22,005 nt of DNA, taken from positions 1-22,005 of the forward strand of contig DAISGI010000040.1 of NCBI GenBank assembly GCA_036823195.1, written 5' to 3'. The stretch is from UBA4874 sp002399435 (GTDB lineage Bacteria > Bacillota > Clostridia > Caldicoprobacterales > DTU083). Under the pieces are notes generated by a model. It saw only the letters and a list, made by a program, of their open reading frames with translations, was not told where the DNA came from and did not search any database. Each line of letters starts with the position of its first letter. The first letter of the stretch is position 1. Below are positions 1 to 7,158 of the stretch, piece by piece. Made by a program: the position numbers and the translations under genes.

Positions 1-899
1 AGCTCCCATTCCTCCCCCGGAAACGGAGCACTGTAGGACATCCAGGAGCCTGTCAAACGAAATTCCTTGCGGTGAAGATTCTCCAGCAGCTGCGGCGAAA
101 AAACCAGATCCCTGGAAGGTGTGCCGATAAAACAGACATCTGAATGCTTGCCGGCCAGCTCAAAAGCCAGCTTCATGGTGGCCGCCGCACCTGCTGTCTC
201 AAAGATAAACCCAAAGCCCCTGCCTTTGGTCCATTCCTTCACCTGTCCCCGGAAGCCGTCTTCCTGTGTGTTGACGACTCCGTCCGCTCCCAGCTTTTTC
301 GCCAGCTTCAGCCGATCCGGGTCAATATCAAATACAAACACCCGCCTTGCGCCAAATATCCTGGCCCATTGTGCGGCAAAGAGCCCGATAGTGCCGCCTC
401 CCAGAATGGCGGTATCCTGTCCTCCGCGGAAACCGGCCCGCCTCAGACCGTGCAGGGCAATGGTGGAAGGTTCAAACAATGCGCCCTGTTCAAAGGAAAT
501 CTCCGGATCAAACTTCACGGCATTCTGTTCCGGAAGTTTGACATACTGGGCAAAGCTTCCCTGGACCCGGGAACCGATGAAGCTGTATGAATCACACAGG
601 GAATAGTTTCCTTTCTGGCATTGTTCGCATTTTAGGCAGGGAAGAAGCGGCGCTCCGGCAACTTTATCCCCGACAGAGATCCGTCGGACATCCTTTCCGA
701 CTTCCGCAACTTCGCCGGAGAATTCATGCCCCAATACAATGGGATAAAAATGCGCACCGTTATGAAGTACCCTGGGTACATCCGATCCGCAGATCCCGGT
801 TGCCTTTACCTTTACCAATATCTCCCCGTCTTCGATTTGCGGCGTTGGATACTCCTCATATCGAAGATCATCGTTCGCATGCAGTACCGCAGCCTTCAT
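1..899 (-). CDS. gatD: GatD-like zinc-dependent polyol (galactitol-1-phosphate) 5-dehydrogenase, C-terminus cut by window edge
   Basis: This is a medium-chain zinc alcohol dehydrogenase that would oxidise a polyol or polyol phosphate to a ketose with NAD+ in the cytosol. About 299 residues are present and the C-terminus lies beyond base 1. Visible motifs are catalytic-zinc ligands C37 (GICGSD) and H58-E59 (LGHEFSG), a four-cysteine structural zinc lobe (PCLKCEQCQKGNYSLC), a Rossmann glycine motif (GGGTIGL) and a GSWMSYS stretch. GAHFYPIVLGHEFSG, the PLLPC lobe and GSWMSYS match E. coli GatD from memory, closer than generic sorbitol dehydrogenases. The ATG at 899 was chosen because GAAGGGA lies 12 bases upstream; an in-frame ATG at 911 abuts that site directly. 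The adjacent FGGY kinase and GatY-like aldolase support a polyol catabolic role. The exact substrate is not proven. Confidence 0.82.
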   Translation of the reverse strand, partial: MKAAVLHANDDLRYEEYPTPQIEDGEILVKVKATGICGSDVPRVLHNGAHFYPIVLGHEFSGEVAEVGKDVRRISVGDKVAGAPLLPCLKCEQCQKGNYSLCDSYSFIGSRVQGSFAQYVKLPEQNAVKFDPEISFEQGALFEPSTIALHGLRRAGFRGGQDTAILGGGTIGLFAAQWARIFGARRVFVFDIDPDRLKLAKKLGADGVVNTQEDGFRGQVKEWTKGRGFGFIFETAGAAATMKLAFELAGKHSDVCFIGTPSRDLVFSPQLLENLHRKEFRLTGSWMSYSAPFPGEEWE

Positions 900-944
900 T
901 GTCCTATCCATTCCCTTCTTTAAATATTGAAAAAGATTGAACGC

Positions 945-950
945 ATTATA
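945..950 (-). promoter_or_regulatory. Candidate -10 box upstream of the gatD-like gene
   Basis: A perfect TATAAT reads on the minus strand about 46 bases before the gatD-like start. No convincing -35 hexamer lies 16-18 bases upstream of it, so the promoter may depend on an activator or the match may be chance. Confidence 0.35.
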
Positions 951-1029
951 AGTGTCATAAAACTACCCGGGCCCATCCGGATTCTTCCCCGGTTTTCTCC
1001 CAAATCCTTCCCGGATTGCCCCGGATTCC

Positions 1030-1241
1030 TTTCAAAACGTATCTTTGTTTCAAAACTGGATTCGTTCCAATACCATTCCCTCCAAATCCGGTCTCTGTCC
1101 AAAACTGGAATCCCTGCAAATTGAAACTGGTCCCCACCATTGGAATCAATCTCCGGTTTGGATCCCTTACCGGTTTGAAATCCTAATCGATTTGAAATCC
1201 TGACCGTTTTGAAATTCTGACCGTTTTGGAGTCTTTACAGA
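1030..1241. repeat. Degenerate 17-bp minisatellite between the FGGY kinase and gatD-like genes
   Basis: The 389-base gap between the two genes is largely filled by this array. The best part is six consecutive 17-bp units at 1140-1241, with core TTTGAAATCCTGACCGT; units begin at 1140, 1157, 1174, 1191, 1208 and 1225. Older, more diverged copies of 16-18 bp (TTTCAAAACTGGATTCG type) extend left to about 1030. The unit is not a multiple of three and no gene is supported here. It would be transcribed as the leader or spacer of the gatD-like gene if there is read-through from the kinase. Confidence 0.8.
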
Positions 1242-1288
1242 TGTGAACTGTCCACACCCAAAAAATCCTGAAACAGAGGGCTCCGGAC

Positions 1289-2848
1289 TCAATCGGCTCC
1301 TGGTTTCCGATCCCCGCCGCACATTTGCGGAACCTTTTCCGCTTCCCGGAAGACGTTCTTCAATTGATCGTACAAGCGCCGGTAAATTCCATAATATCCG
1401 TCATACTGCAGATGGAGATTCTGATCCGGGTCGTAAACCCTGGTGATCCTGCAGGCCCGTTTCACTGCTTCCTGGAAATCCCGGTACACACCCGTGCCGA
1501 CGCCGGCCAGTATGGCAGCACCCAACGCGGTGGCGGTATCAGAAGCCGAAACCCGGATGGTTTTCCCCGTCACGTCACTTTTGATCCGGGTCCACAGCCT
1601 GCTGTTGGCCGCTCCTCCCATGGCCGTCAGCTCAAGAGCCTCCGCCCCCGCTTCTTCGGCTGTTTTTAAATTATGCAGAAGAGCATAGGCACAGCCTTCC
1701 ATGGTCGCCCGGATCATATGCGCCCGGGTCTTGTGATAATCCAGCCCGAAATATACTCCTTTGGCATGCTTGTCCCAGACCGGAGACCGTTCCCCTGCCA
1801 TATAAGGCAGAAACAATACGCCTTCGGACCCAGGGGCAATTCCGGAAGCCTCTTCATCCATGATCTGGTAAACACCCTTGCCCGACTGCCTCGCCTGTGC
1901 TTCCTCAGATGCGCCGAATTCCTGCCGGAACCATTTCAGCGTCCCGCCGCCTCCCACCGTGCCGCCCTGAAGAAGCCACCGATCCGGAACAACATGCTGG
2001 CCCAGGATCAGTCTGGGATGCGCTTTTGGCTGACTGAGACAGATACTCATGCCGCCGGCCTGCCCTCCCTGCTCCTGTGTCTGACCGGGATGAATCACTC
2101 CTGCCCCGAGGGCTCCGCACGCCGCGTCCAGGCCCCCGGCAACGACAGGAATCCCGGAAGGCAAGCCCATGGCTTCCCCGGCTGCCCGGGTGACTTCTCC
2201 CACGACCTTATCACACGGAAACAGCTCCGGGAGCTTTTCCAGAGGAATCCCCAGTTCCCCGCTCAGCTTTTCATCCCATTGCCCGTTCTGCATGTGGAAG
2301 AAGTGCAGACCATACCCCTGGGAAAGATCCTGTGTGAAGACGCCGGTAAGACGATATACAATATAACTGTTGCTCTGCAGAAATTGAAAGGTGTTCCGAA
2401 AGATCTCCGGCCTTTGTTCCCGGAACCACAAAATCTTCGGCGTGGTATAAGTGGGCTCGAACGGATTCCCGCAAACCTGAAAAATCCGGTCGTGCCCCAG
2501 CTTCTCCAGGACCTCCCGGCAAATCTCCCCACTGCGGGTGTCCATCCAGATGGGAGTATTGCAGAGCACATGACCCTGCCGGTCCACGGGGATGGCTGAC
2601 CAGCTCTGTCCTGCCACACCTATGCCGGCAATCTGACGGACATCAACACGGGAAGCATCGATCATCCGCCTGACAGCCCGGCAGACCGCCTCCCACCATT
2701 CCAGCGGGTTTTGCTCCACGTAGCCCGGCGCCGGATAATAGACCGGATATTCCTCTGTGGACCGGCACATCACATTTCCTTCCGGATCAAACAGGGCCGC
2801 CTTGCAGGCGGATGTGCCAATGTCCATTCCCATCAGCAGTTTTCCCAT
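1289..2848 (-). CDS. FGGY-family carbohydrate kinase (xylulokinase-like)
   Basis: This ATP-dependent cytosolic sugar kinase of 519 residues has usual FGGY length. Visible features are the N-terminal phosphate-binding motif around MDIGTS (D9), the GVAGQS segment near 77-82, the probable catalytic base D241 in GGLDAACGALGAG, a glycine-rich GGTVGGGG stretch, and the C-terminal adenosine motif GGAANSRLW. The ATG at 2848 was chosen: it lies 5 bases after the upstream aldolase stop, so the two genes are probably translationally coupled. The ribosome site is weak (GTGAGAAAG). Annotation pipelines would likely say xylulokinase. However, the GQMHG-like substrate loop reads GQSWS here, and the partners are GatY- and GatD-like, so a hexulose or other ketose is a credible alternative substrate (inference). 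Confidence 0.85.
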   Translation of the reverse strand: MGKLLMGMDIGTSACKAALFDPEGNVMCRSTEEYPVYYPAPGYVEQNPLEWWEAVCRAVRRMIDASRVDVRQIAGIGVAGQSWSAIPVDRQGHVLCNTPIWMDTRSGEICREVLEKLGHDRIFQVCGNPFEPTYTTPKILWFREQRPEIFRNTFQFLQSNSYIVYRLTGVFTQDLSQGYGLHFFHMQNGQWDEKLSGELGIPLEKLPELFPCDKVVGEVTRAAGEAMGLPSGIPVVAGGLDAACGALGAGVIHPGQTQEQGGQAGGMSICLSQPKAHPRLILGQHVVPDRWLLQGGTVGGGGTLKWFRQEFGASEEAQARQSGKGVYQIMDEEASGIAPGSEGVLFLPYMAGERSPVWDKHAKGVYFGLDYHKTRAHMIRATMEGCAYALLHNLKTAEEAGAEALELTAMGGAANSRLWTRIKSDVTGKTIRVSASDTATALGAAILAGVGTGVYRDFQEAVKRACRITRVYDPDQNLHLQYDGYYGIYRRLYDQLKNVFREAEKVPQMCGGDRKPGAD

Positions 2849-2853
2849 CTTTC

Positions 2854-3717
2854 TCACCACCGGGAAGCAAATCCGCTGCTGCCGCATAATCGGATTTTTT
2901 TGCGTACCACTTCTTTAACGGCTTCCTTTGCCGCGCCCATATAATGCCTGGGATCGTTTTCCTTCGGATTGTTCCGGAAGCACTCGCGGATCGCCTCCGC
3001 CATGGGAATCTTCAACTCGGTTGCAATGTTGATCTTGCAGATCCCCCGCCGAATCGCCTCCCGGACGCTGTCGTCCGGCACCCCGGAAGCACCATGCAGC
3101 ACCAGCGGCACATCGACTTTCTGCCGGATGGCGGTTAACCGTTCAAAATCCAGCTTTGGCTCGCCGTGATACTCTCCATGGGCAGTGCCGATGGCAACGG
3201 CCAGACTGTCAATCCCGGTAGCCTCCACAAATGCCTTCGCCTCTGAGGGAACGGTAAATGTCGCTTCCCTCTCGTCCACGGTCAGAAGATCCTCCGTGCC
3301 GCCAATGCGGCCCAGCTCCCCTTCCACTGCCACACCGGCGCAGTGAGCCGTTTCCGCTGCCTTTCTTACCAATTTCACATTTTCTTCATAAGACAGTTTG
3401 GATCCGTCGATCATAACGGAGGTATACCCGTGCTGAATACACTGTACAATGGTCCGGTACGACGGACAATGGTCAACATGAAGGGCAATGGGAATATCAT
3501 AAAGCTTTGCGGCTTCCCTTACACACGCTGCGATATAGGGGATCCCCGCATGCTGCAGGGTACCCGGCGTCGTCTGAATCATGACGGGTGCCCTTTCCTC
3601 TGCGGCGCCTTCCACAACAGCCTGTATGGTCTCCAGATTGTGTACGTTGAAGGCCGCCACCGCCACTCCTTCCTCTGTGGCTTTCTGTAAAAGCTCCAAT
3701 GGGTTCATCAGAGACAT
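2854..3717 (-). CDS. gatY: GatY/KbaY-like class II ketose-bisphosphate aldolase
   Basis: A zinc aldolase of 287 residues that cleaves a ketose (bis)phosphate to dihydroxyacetone phosphate plus an aldehyde. The catalytic aspartate D82 and zinc ligands H83, H180 and H208 occur at the numbers I recall for E. coli GatY. The motifs AFNVHNLET, SVMIDGS, EGELGRIGG, GIDSLAVAIGTAHG and LHGASG match tagatose-1,6-bisphosphate aldolases better than fructose-bisphosphate aldolases. The ATG at 3717 has AAGGAGGGA six bases upstream. A longer frame to 3756 would run into the tandem array and lacks a ribosome site. It is first in a tight pair with the FGGY kinase. Substrate stereochemistry (tagatose versus fructose or a 1-phosphate) cannot be settled from sequence. 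Confidence 0.85.
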   Translation of the reverse strand: MSLMNPLELLQKATEEGVAVAAFNVHNLETIQAVVEGAAEERAPVMIQTTPGTLQHAGIPYIAACVREAAKLYDIPIALHVDHCPSYRTIVQCIQHGYTSVMIDGSKLSYEENVKLVRKAAETAHCAGVAVEGELGRIGGTEDLLTVDEREATFTVPSEAKAFVEATGIDSLAVAIGTAHGEYHGEPKLDFERLTAIRQKVDVPLVLHGASGVPDDSVREAIRRGICKINIATELKIPMAEAIRECFRNNPKENDPRHYMGAAKEAVKEVVRKKIRLCGSSGFASRW

Positions 3718-3734
3718 AAGATCCCTCCTTCTGG

Positions 3735-3812
3735 CTGTTTCATGCGTCTGTTCCATGCATCTGTTTCATAAGTCTGTTCCATGCATCTGTTCTAAGCGTC
3801 TGTTCCATGACA
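3735..3812. repeat. Six tandem 13-bp repeats in the gatY-like leader
   Basis: Six back-to-back 13-mers follow the pattern CTGTTYCATGCRT on the plus strand, starting at 3735, 3748, 3761, 3774, 3787 and 3800. The register is perfect, with 1-4 substitutions per unit. A period of 13 cannot be coding. The array occupies most of the space between the PNPOx-like gene and the aldolase ribosome site, so it would form its untranslated leader. Confidence 0.92.
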
Positions 3813-3833
3813 ATCCATGGGTTGGTATTCCAA

Positions 3834-4226
3834 TCAGAACTTAATGACTTCCGAAGGCTCGGTAAAGGAGGAAATCACCGCTGTGGCATCTTTCAGATAA
3901 AATACGGTGCAGTTCCCGTCTCCCGGAGCATACATCCCTTTCAGAGACGGATAGCTCTCCAGCATATGAACGTTCGGCTCCAGACGGTTGTCCTCCACTG
4001 CAGTGCCGCTGATACGGATCCATCTGCCATCCAGCATGGCACAGATCTCAATTCTGGGGTGTGCCTTCATCTGCCGGTACACAGCCTTTTTCCTGCCGGT
4101 TTGAAAATACATTCTGCCCTCGAACAGATCTACGGCGCCAAAGGGACGGACCCGCGCGCTGTCCCCCTCTACCGTGGCCAGATAAAAGGTTTCAGCTTTC
4201 TTTAGAAAATCATATACTTCCCGCAT
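3834..4226 (-). CDS. Pyridoxamine 5'-phosphate oxidase-like FMN-binding split-barrel protein
   Basis: A small 130-residue protein of the PNPOx-like flavin-binding family. The N-terminal pattern FYLATVEGDSARVRPFGAV and the following strand YFQTGRKKAVYRQM are typical of single-domain split-barrel flavoproteins (FMN phosphate contacts in the RVRPFG and GRKK regions). These proteins bind FMN or F420 and often act as small reductases, but individual substrates are usually unknown. The ATG at 4226 has GAAAGGAGAAG just upstream. It lies 56 bases after the ADP-ribosylglycohydrolase-family gene on the same strand and may share its transcript. No catalytic function beyond flavin binding can be assigned. 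Confidence 0.85.
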   Translation of the reverse strand: MREVYDFLKKAETFYLATVEGDSARVRPFGAVDLFEGRMYFQTGRKKAVYRQMKAHPRIEICAMLDGRWIRISGTAVEDNRLEPNVHMLESYPSLKGMYAPGDGNCTVFYLKDATAVISSFTEPSEVIKF

Positions 4227-4282
4227 TGCTTCTCCTCTTTCCTTTATCTTTTATCGGATGCAATCATTTTATCTGTTTACTC

Positions 4283-5173
4283 TCAGATGCCATGATCCTT
4301 ATTTTTTCCCTCCGGTTCCGTTGACTTATTATTGTTTCCCTTCCTGTCCAATATAAAGGCAACCCAGTCGTCATAAATGCCCCGAAGGTAAGAATCCAGA
4401 TAAGTAAGGGCTCTTTCCCGGATTTCATCCGGCACTCCATAAAAGGCTTCCGCCACGGAACCGGTAATTGCCGCCAAAGTATCGCTGTCTCCGCCCAAAG
4501 AAATGGCTATGCGGATTGCGTCTTCAAAAGAAGTGGATTCCAGAAATGCCTCAATCGCCTGTGGTACCGTTCCCTGACACGTTTCATTGAACTCATATGC
4601 ATCCCGGATCACATCGATCGTAAAGTCCAGAAGGTAATAGTCGCTGCTGATTCGTTTGCGGATCTCCATTTTTGATTTCCCGTGCCTTGCCATAAAAATG
4701 GCTACGGCTACGGCCTCCGCGCCTTTCATGCCTTCTTCATGGTTATGCGTAACCTGCGTAACGGCATCGGCCAGGGATATGGCTTCCCCTTCTGTCCCTG
4801 CTACGAAACCCGCCGGGCTCACCCGCATGGCTGCCCCGTTTCCAAAGCTGTTGTACGGTTTGGGAACCACACTTTGAATCCACTGCGCAAACATTCCTCC
4901 ATAACCGCATTCCGGATACTTCCTGCCGATCTCCCGCAGATACTTGTTGGCCATCCATTCCGCCATTACATAAAACTTTTCCCTGGTTTCTGGTTTGCCA
5001 ATCAGCGGCCGGATTACTTTGCAGGTTTCCATAATTGCCTTGGCAACAGCCAGCGTCAGGATACTGTCGTCCGTCACATGGCATTCCTCAGAAAAGAGTT
5101 CAAAGTCCTTCTTCTTATAATTGTTGAATTCAAACCGAGAGCCTGCAATATCGCCAATAATCGCACCGATCAT
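4283..5173 (-). CDS. ADP-ribosylglycohydrolase (ARH/DraG) family protein
   Basis: A 296-residue protein of the ARH/DraG family, all-helical dimetal enzymes that remove ADP-ribose from proteins or small molecules. The start MIGAIIGDIAGSRFE is the family's signature N-terminus. Metal-binding motifs are VTDDS (T34-D35-D36-S37) and GGDSDT (227-232), with GNGAAMRVSP at 111-120 between them. Length is normal and both metal motifs are intact, so it is probably active. The ATG at 5173 follows GGGAGGAATCTTAT. A good minus-strand promoter lies at 5270-5298. No ADP-ribosyltransferase is visible nearby, so it could equally act on free ADP-ribose derivatives. Confidence 0.9.
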   Translation of the reverse strand: MIGAIIGDIAGSRFEFNNYKKKDFELFSEECHVTDDSILTLAVAKAIMETCKVIRPLIGKPETREKFYVMAEWMANKYLREIGRKYPECGYGGMFAQWIQSVVPKPYNSFGNGAAMRVSPAGFVAGTEGEAISLADAVTQVTHNHEEGMKGAEAVAVAIFMARHGKSKMEIRKRISSDYYLLDFTIDVIRDAYEFNETCQGTVPQAIEAFLESTSFEDAIRIAISLGGDSDTLAAITGSVAEAFYGVPDEIRERALTYLDSYLRGIYDDWVAFILDRKGNNNKSTEPEGKNKDHGI

Positions 5174-5269
5174 ATAAGATTCCTCCCTTTGTCTCTGTCT
5201 CCTTTTTCCACTGATCCCGGAAACTCCGTGCAGAATAACCCTGCCATGCTGTCACCTTTTATTGGATCC

Positions 5270-5298
5270 ATTATATCACATGAAGTAAAGTGTGGTAA
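5270..5298 (-). promoter_or_regulatory. Sigma-A promoter for the ARH-family gene
   Basis: On the minus strand, TTACCA (5298-5293) and a perfect TATAAT (5275-5270) are separated by 17 bases, about 95 bases upstream of the start codon at 5173. The neighbouring sequence is AT-rich. Confidence 0.65.
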
Positions 5299-5308
5299 AA
5301 TAAATTGG

Positions 5309-5334
5309 TTTTGTTATAAAAAATTATAACAAAA
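5309..5334. promoter_or_regulatory. Perfect 11-bp inverted repeat, possible operator
   Basis: TTTTGTTATAA and its exact reverse complement TTATAACAAAA flank four A residues. The dyad lies just upstream of the -35 box of the minus-strand promoter at 5270-5298. It is too AT-rich for a stable terminator and has no GC stem. A protein-binding site is a reasonable inference. The rest of 5335-5429 is AT-rich with no gene. Confidence 0.5.
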
Positions 5335-5429
5335 TGGAGCGAAAATAAGGGAATATTGACGAAATCATTTTTATATACTTAAAATTTTTTAAAAAACACA
5401 TGCCGGGTATCGTTGCTATTCCTCTTTAT

Positions 5430-5504
5430 ATAAATAAAAGCAGCCTGTATAATTAAAAGCAACCTGCATAAATAAAACAGCCTGTATAAATAAAAGCAGC
5501 CTGC
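5430..5504. repeat. Four 18-19 bp repeats of the tRNA terminator tail
   Basis: Four units of the type ATAAATAAAAGCAGCCTGT begin at 5430, 5449, 5468 and 5486 (19, 19, 18 and 19 bp). On the minus strand each unit is a copy of the distal terminator arm followed by its T-tract. The last unit is part of the real terminator at 5488-5526. Confidence 0.85.
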
Positions 5505-5526
5505 CATTTTGTCCCTGGCAAGCTGC
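5488..5526 (-). terminator. Rho-independent terminator of the tRNA-Val gene
   Basis: Minus strand: GCAGCTTGCCA, a 9-base loop, then TGGCAGGCTGC, followed by TTTTATTT. This is an 11-bp stem with one G-U pair, beginning 5 bases after the encoded CCA end of the tRNA. Confidence 0.85.
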
Positions 5527-5531
5527 GGTGC

Positions 5532-5607
5532 TGGTGGGCAATGGGGGACTCGAACCCTCGACTTCTACCATGTGACGGTAGCACTCTGCCAGCTGAGTTA
5601 ATTGCCC
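5532..5607 (-). tRNA. tRNA-Val, anticodon CAC
   Basis: A 76-base cloverleaf with CCA encoded. The acceptor stem GGGCAAT/ATTGCCC is perfect, the D-arm is ACTC/GAGT with GG in the loop, the anticodon arm is CTACC-GTCACAT-GGTAG, and the T-loop is TTCGAGT. U33 precedes CAC and A37 follows, so it reads valine GUG codons. Oddities are an A-C mismatch in the T-stem (second pair) and G32/U38 in the anticodon loop instead of the usual pyrimidine-32 and A38. It has its own promoter (5649-5677) and terminator (5488-5526), so it is a monocistronic gene. Confidence 0.9.
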
Positions 5608-5648
5608 ATATCAAAGGCTATATCGAAATAAATGCTGCCTTCCTGATC

Positions 5649-5677
5649 ATTATACCTCCTTCTGACCGATCTTTCAA
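5649..5677 (-). promoter_or_regulatory. Consensus promoter of the tRNA-Val gene
   Basis: On the minus strand, TTGAAA (5677-5672), a 17-base spacer and TATAAT (5654-5649). The predicted start is about 35 bases before the mature tRNA 5' end, leaving a short leader for RNase P removal. Confidence 0.85.
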
Positions 5678-5727
5678 TAGCTTTTTCAAATTTTGCAAAT
5701 TTCCTTCCATTTATTCCTGCCCCCGTG

Positions 5728-5755
5728 TTACAAGACCGTCCCCGGATGGTATAAT
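5728..5755 (+). promoter_or_regulatory. Promoter of the AmiE-like hydrolase gene
   Basis: TTACAA, a 16-base spacer and a perfect TATAAT, ending 48 bases before the ATG at 5804. It is divergent from the tRNA-Val promoter; the two -35 regions are about 50 bases apart. Confidence 0.7.
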
Positions 5756-5803
5756 ATGTCCATCCTAAGTATTTCCGGGAGATCAAAAGGAGATGTCAGC
5801 AAT

Positions 5804-6889
5804 ATGAAAATGAGAGAAGAAAAAAGGGCAGCCATTCGGGATCTGATCCGGACATCTGTGGCAGAAAATGCCTTTCCCTGTGCTTCCGTTCTGGCAGGCA
5901 CCCCGGATGAAGTCCTGTTTGAGTATGCTGCAGGCAGCCGGTCCGTTTATCCGGAAAAGCTGCCTCTGGACCAAAACACCCTGTTTGATATGGCTTCTTT
6001 GACAAAAGTATTGGCGACGGCTCCCCTGGCCATGGTCTTCGTGGAACAGGGAAGAATCAGTCTGGCAGACAAAGTCGCCGATTACCTTCCCTCCTTCTCT
6101 GAAGGTGCGGGAAAGGACATTACACTGGGACAGCTGCTGACCCATACTGCCGGACTTGCCCCTGACCTTGCGCTGTATGATCTGTGTGACAAACCGGAAG
6201 ACGACATCCGGCAGATTGCAGAACACGGAATCCGCTTTCCCGCGGGGACACAGGTAAAATACAGCGATCTGGGCTTTATTGTCATGGGGCGTATCCTGGA
6301 AGCCGTGGGCAAGGACACCCTGGATCACCTGTGCGCAAAATACCTTTATCAGCCCATGGGTATGCATCACACCGGCTTCTGTCCGGCATCGGACAATGTT
6401 GCCGCAACAGAGGAAAATCACCACACCAGTATGGCCGAAAATGGGCTTGTCCACGATGAAAATGCCCGGTTCCTGGGCGGAGTAGCCGGACACGCCGGAC
6501 TGTTCTCCTATGCGCCGGATATCAGCAAATACGCTGTCCTGCTGTTGAGCAGCGGCAAAATCGGGAACCGGCAGATTCTGTCCAAAGCTTCCATTGCGGC
6601 CATGACCCGAAATTATACCTACGCGTTGGGAGAGGACCGCGGCCTTGGCTGGTCGTTGAAAACAGACCGGGTTCCCGGGACGGATTCCTATGCCAACGCG
6701 GGAGGCGAGCTGGCTCTTCCCGGTTCTTACGGACACACCGGCTTTACCGGCACCTCCATCTGGCTGGACAATTCCCTCGGGGTCTATCTCATCTGTCTGA
6801 CCAACAGGGTCCATTATGGCAGGGAAAACCAGAAAATCATCCGTTTCCGCAGGCTGCTGCACAATATGTTTTTTTCCTCCCTGGAGTAA
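5804..6889 (+). CDS. Serine hydrolase of the beta-lactamase-like AmiE/YbbE family
   Basis: A 361-residue penicillin-binding/beta-lactamase fold enzyme. The catalytic triad motifs are present: SLTK (S65, K68), YSD (Y153) and HTG (H311). The stretch VHDENARFLGGVAGHAGLF (216-234) is, to my recollection, characteristic of the YbbE/AmiE type, which in Bacillus subtilis cleaves the stem peptide from MurNAc next to NagZ and NamZ. No signal peptide or membrane segment is visible, so it is probably cytosolic, unlike the secreted Bacillus system. The ATG at 5804 has AAAAGGAG 11 bases upstream. It is upstream of, but not contiguous with, the murR-murK operon, which supports a muropeptide role. An esterase or D-aminopeptidase activity remains possible. 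Confidence 0.75.
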   Translation: MKMREEKRAAIRDLIRTSVAENAFPCASVLAGTPDEVLFEYAAGSRSVYPEKLPLDQNTLFDMASLTKVLATAPLAMVFVEQGRISLADKVADYLPSFSEGAGKDITLGQLLTHTAGLAPDLALYDLCDKPEDDIRQIAEHGIRFPAGTQVKYSDLGFIVMGRILEAVGKDTLDHLCAKYLYQPMGMHHTGFCPASDNVAATEENHHTSMAENGLVHDENARFLGGVAGHAGLFSYAPDISKYAVLLLSSGKIGNRQILSKASIAAMTRNYTYALGEDRGLGWSLKTDRVPGTDSYANAGGELALPGSYGHTGFTGTSIWLDNSLGVYLICLTNRVHYGRENQKIIRFRRLLHNMFFSSLE

Positions 6890-6937
6890 AGGGCAGAAAT
6901 CGGTAAAATAGACTACAGTAAATTGACACTGTCCGTA

Positions 6938-7154
6938 ATGGGAAAGCCGTTTCTGTAAATGGGAGAGCCGTTTCCCAGATGGGAGAGCCGTTTCCGCAAA
7001 TGGGAGNNNNNNNNNNNNNNNNNNNNNNNNNNNNNNNNNNNNNNNNNNNNNNNNNNNNNNNNNNNNNNNNNNNNNNNNNNNNNNNNNNNNNNNNNNNNNN
7101 NNNNNNATGGGAGAGCCGTTTCCCAGATGGGAGAGCCGTTTCCGCAAATGGGAG
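6938..7154. repeat. 20/21-bp alternating tandem repeat with a 100-N gap
   Basis: Units ATGGGAAAGCCGTTTCTGTAA (6938), then a 20-bp form ending CCCAG (6959) and a 21-bp form ending CCGCAA (6979) alternate to give a 41-bp higher-order unit. The last 48 bases before the gap (6959-7006) are identical to the first 48 after it (7107-7154). The N run at 7007-7106 is a placeholder of arbitrary size. The array fills the space between the AmiE-like gene and the next promoter; no gene is present in it. Confidence 0.9.
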
Positions 7155-7158
7155 CCGT

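Noticed and set aside
1673..2599. Long plus-strand open frame opposite the FGGY kinase
   Set aside because: Antisense shadow of a conserved kinase; no ribosome site or family pattern.
5783..7147. Long minus-strand open frame opposite the AmiE-like gene
   Set aside because: It is antisense to a gene with intact catalytic motifs and runs through the repeat and N gap; its translation is low-complexity with no recognisable family.
6938..7154. Possible CRISPR array from regularly spaced GAGCCGTTTCC units
   Set aside because: The units are directly abutting tandem copies with no unique spacers, no repeat of 25-35 bases separated by variable sequence, and no cas genes.
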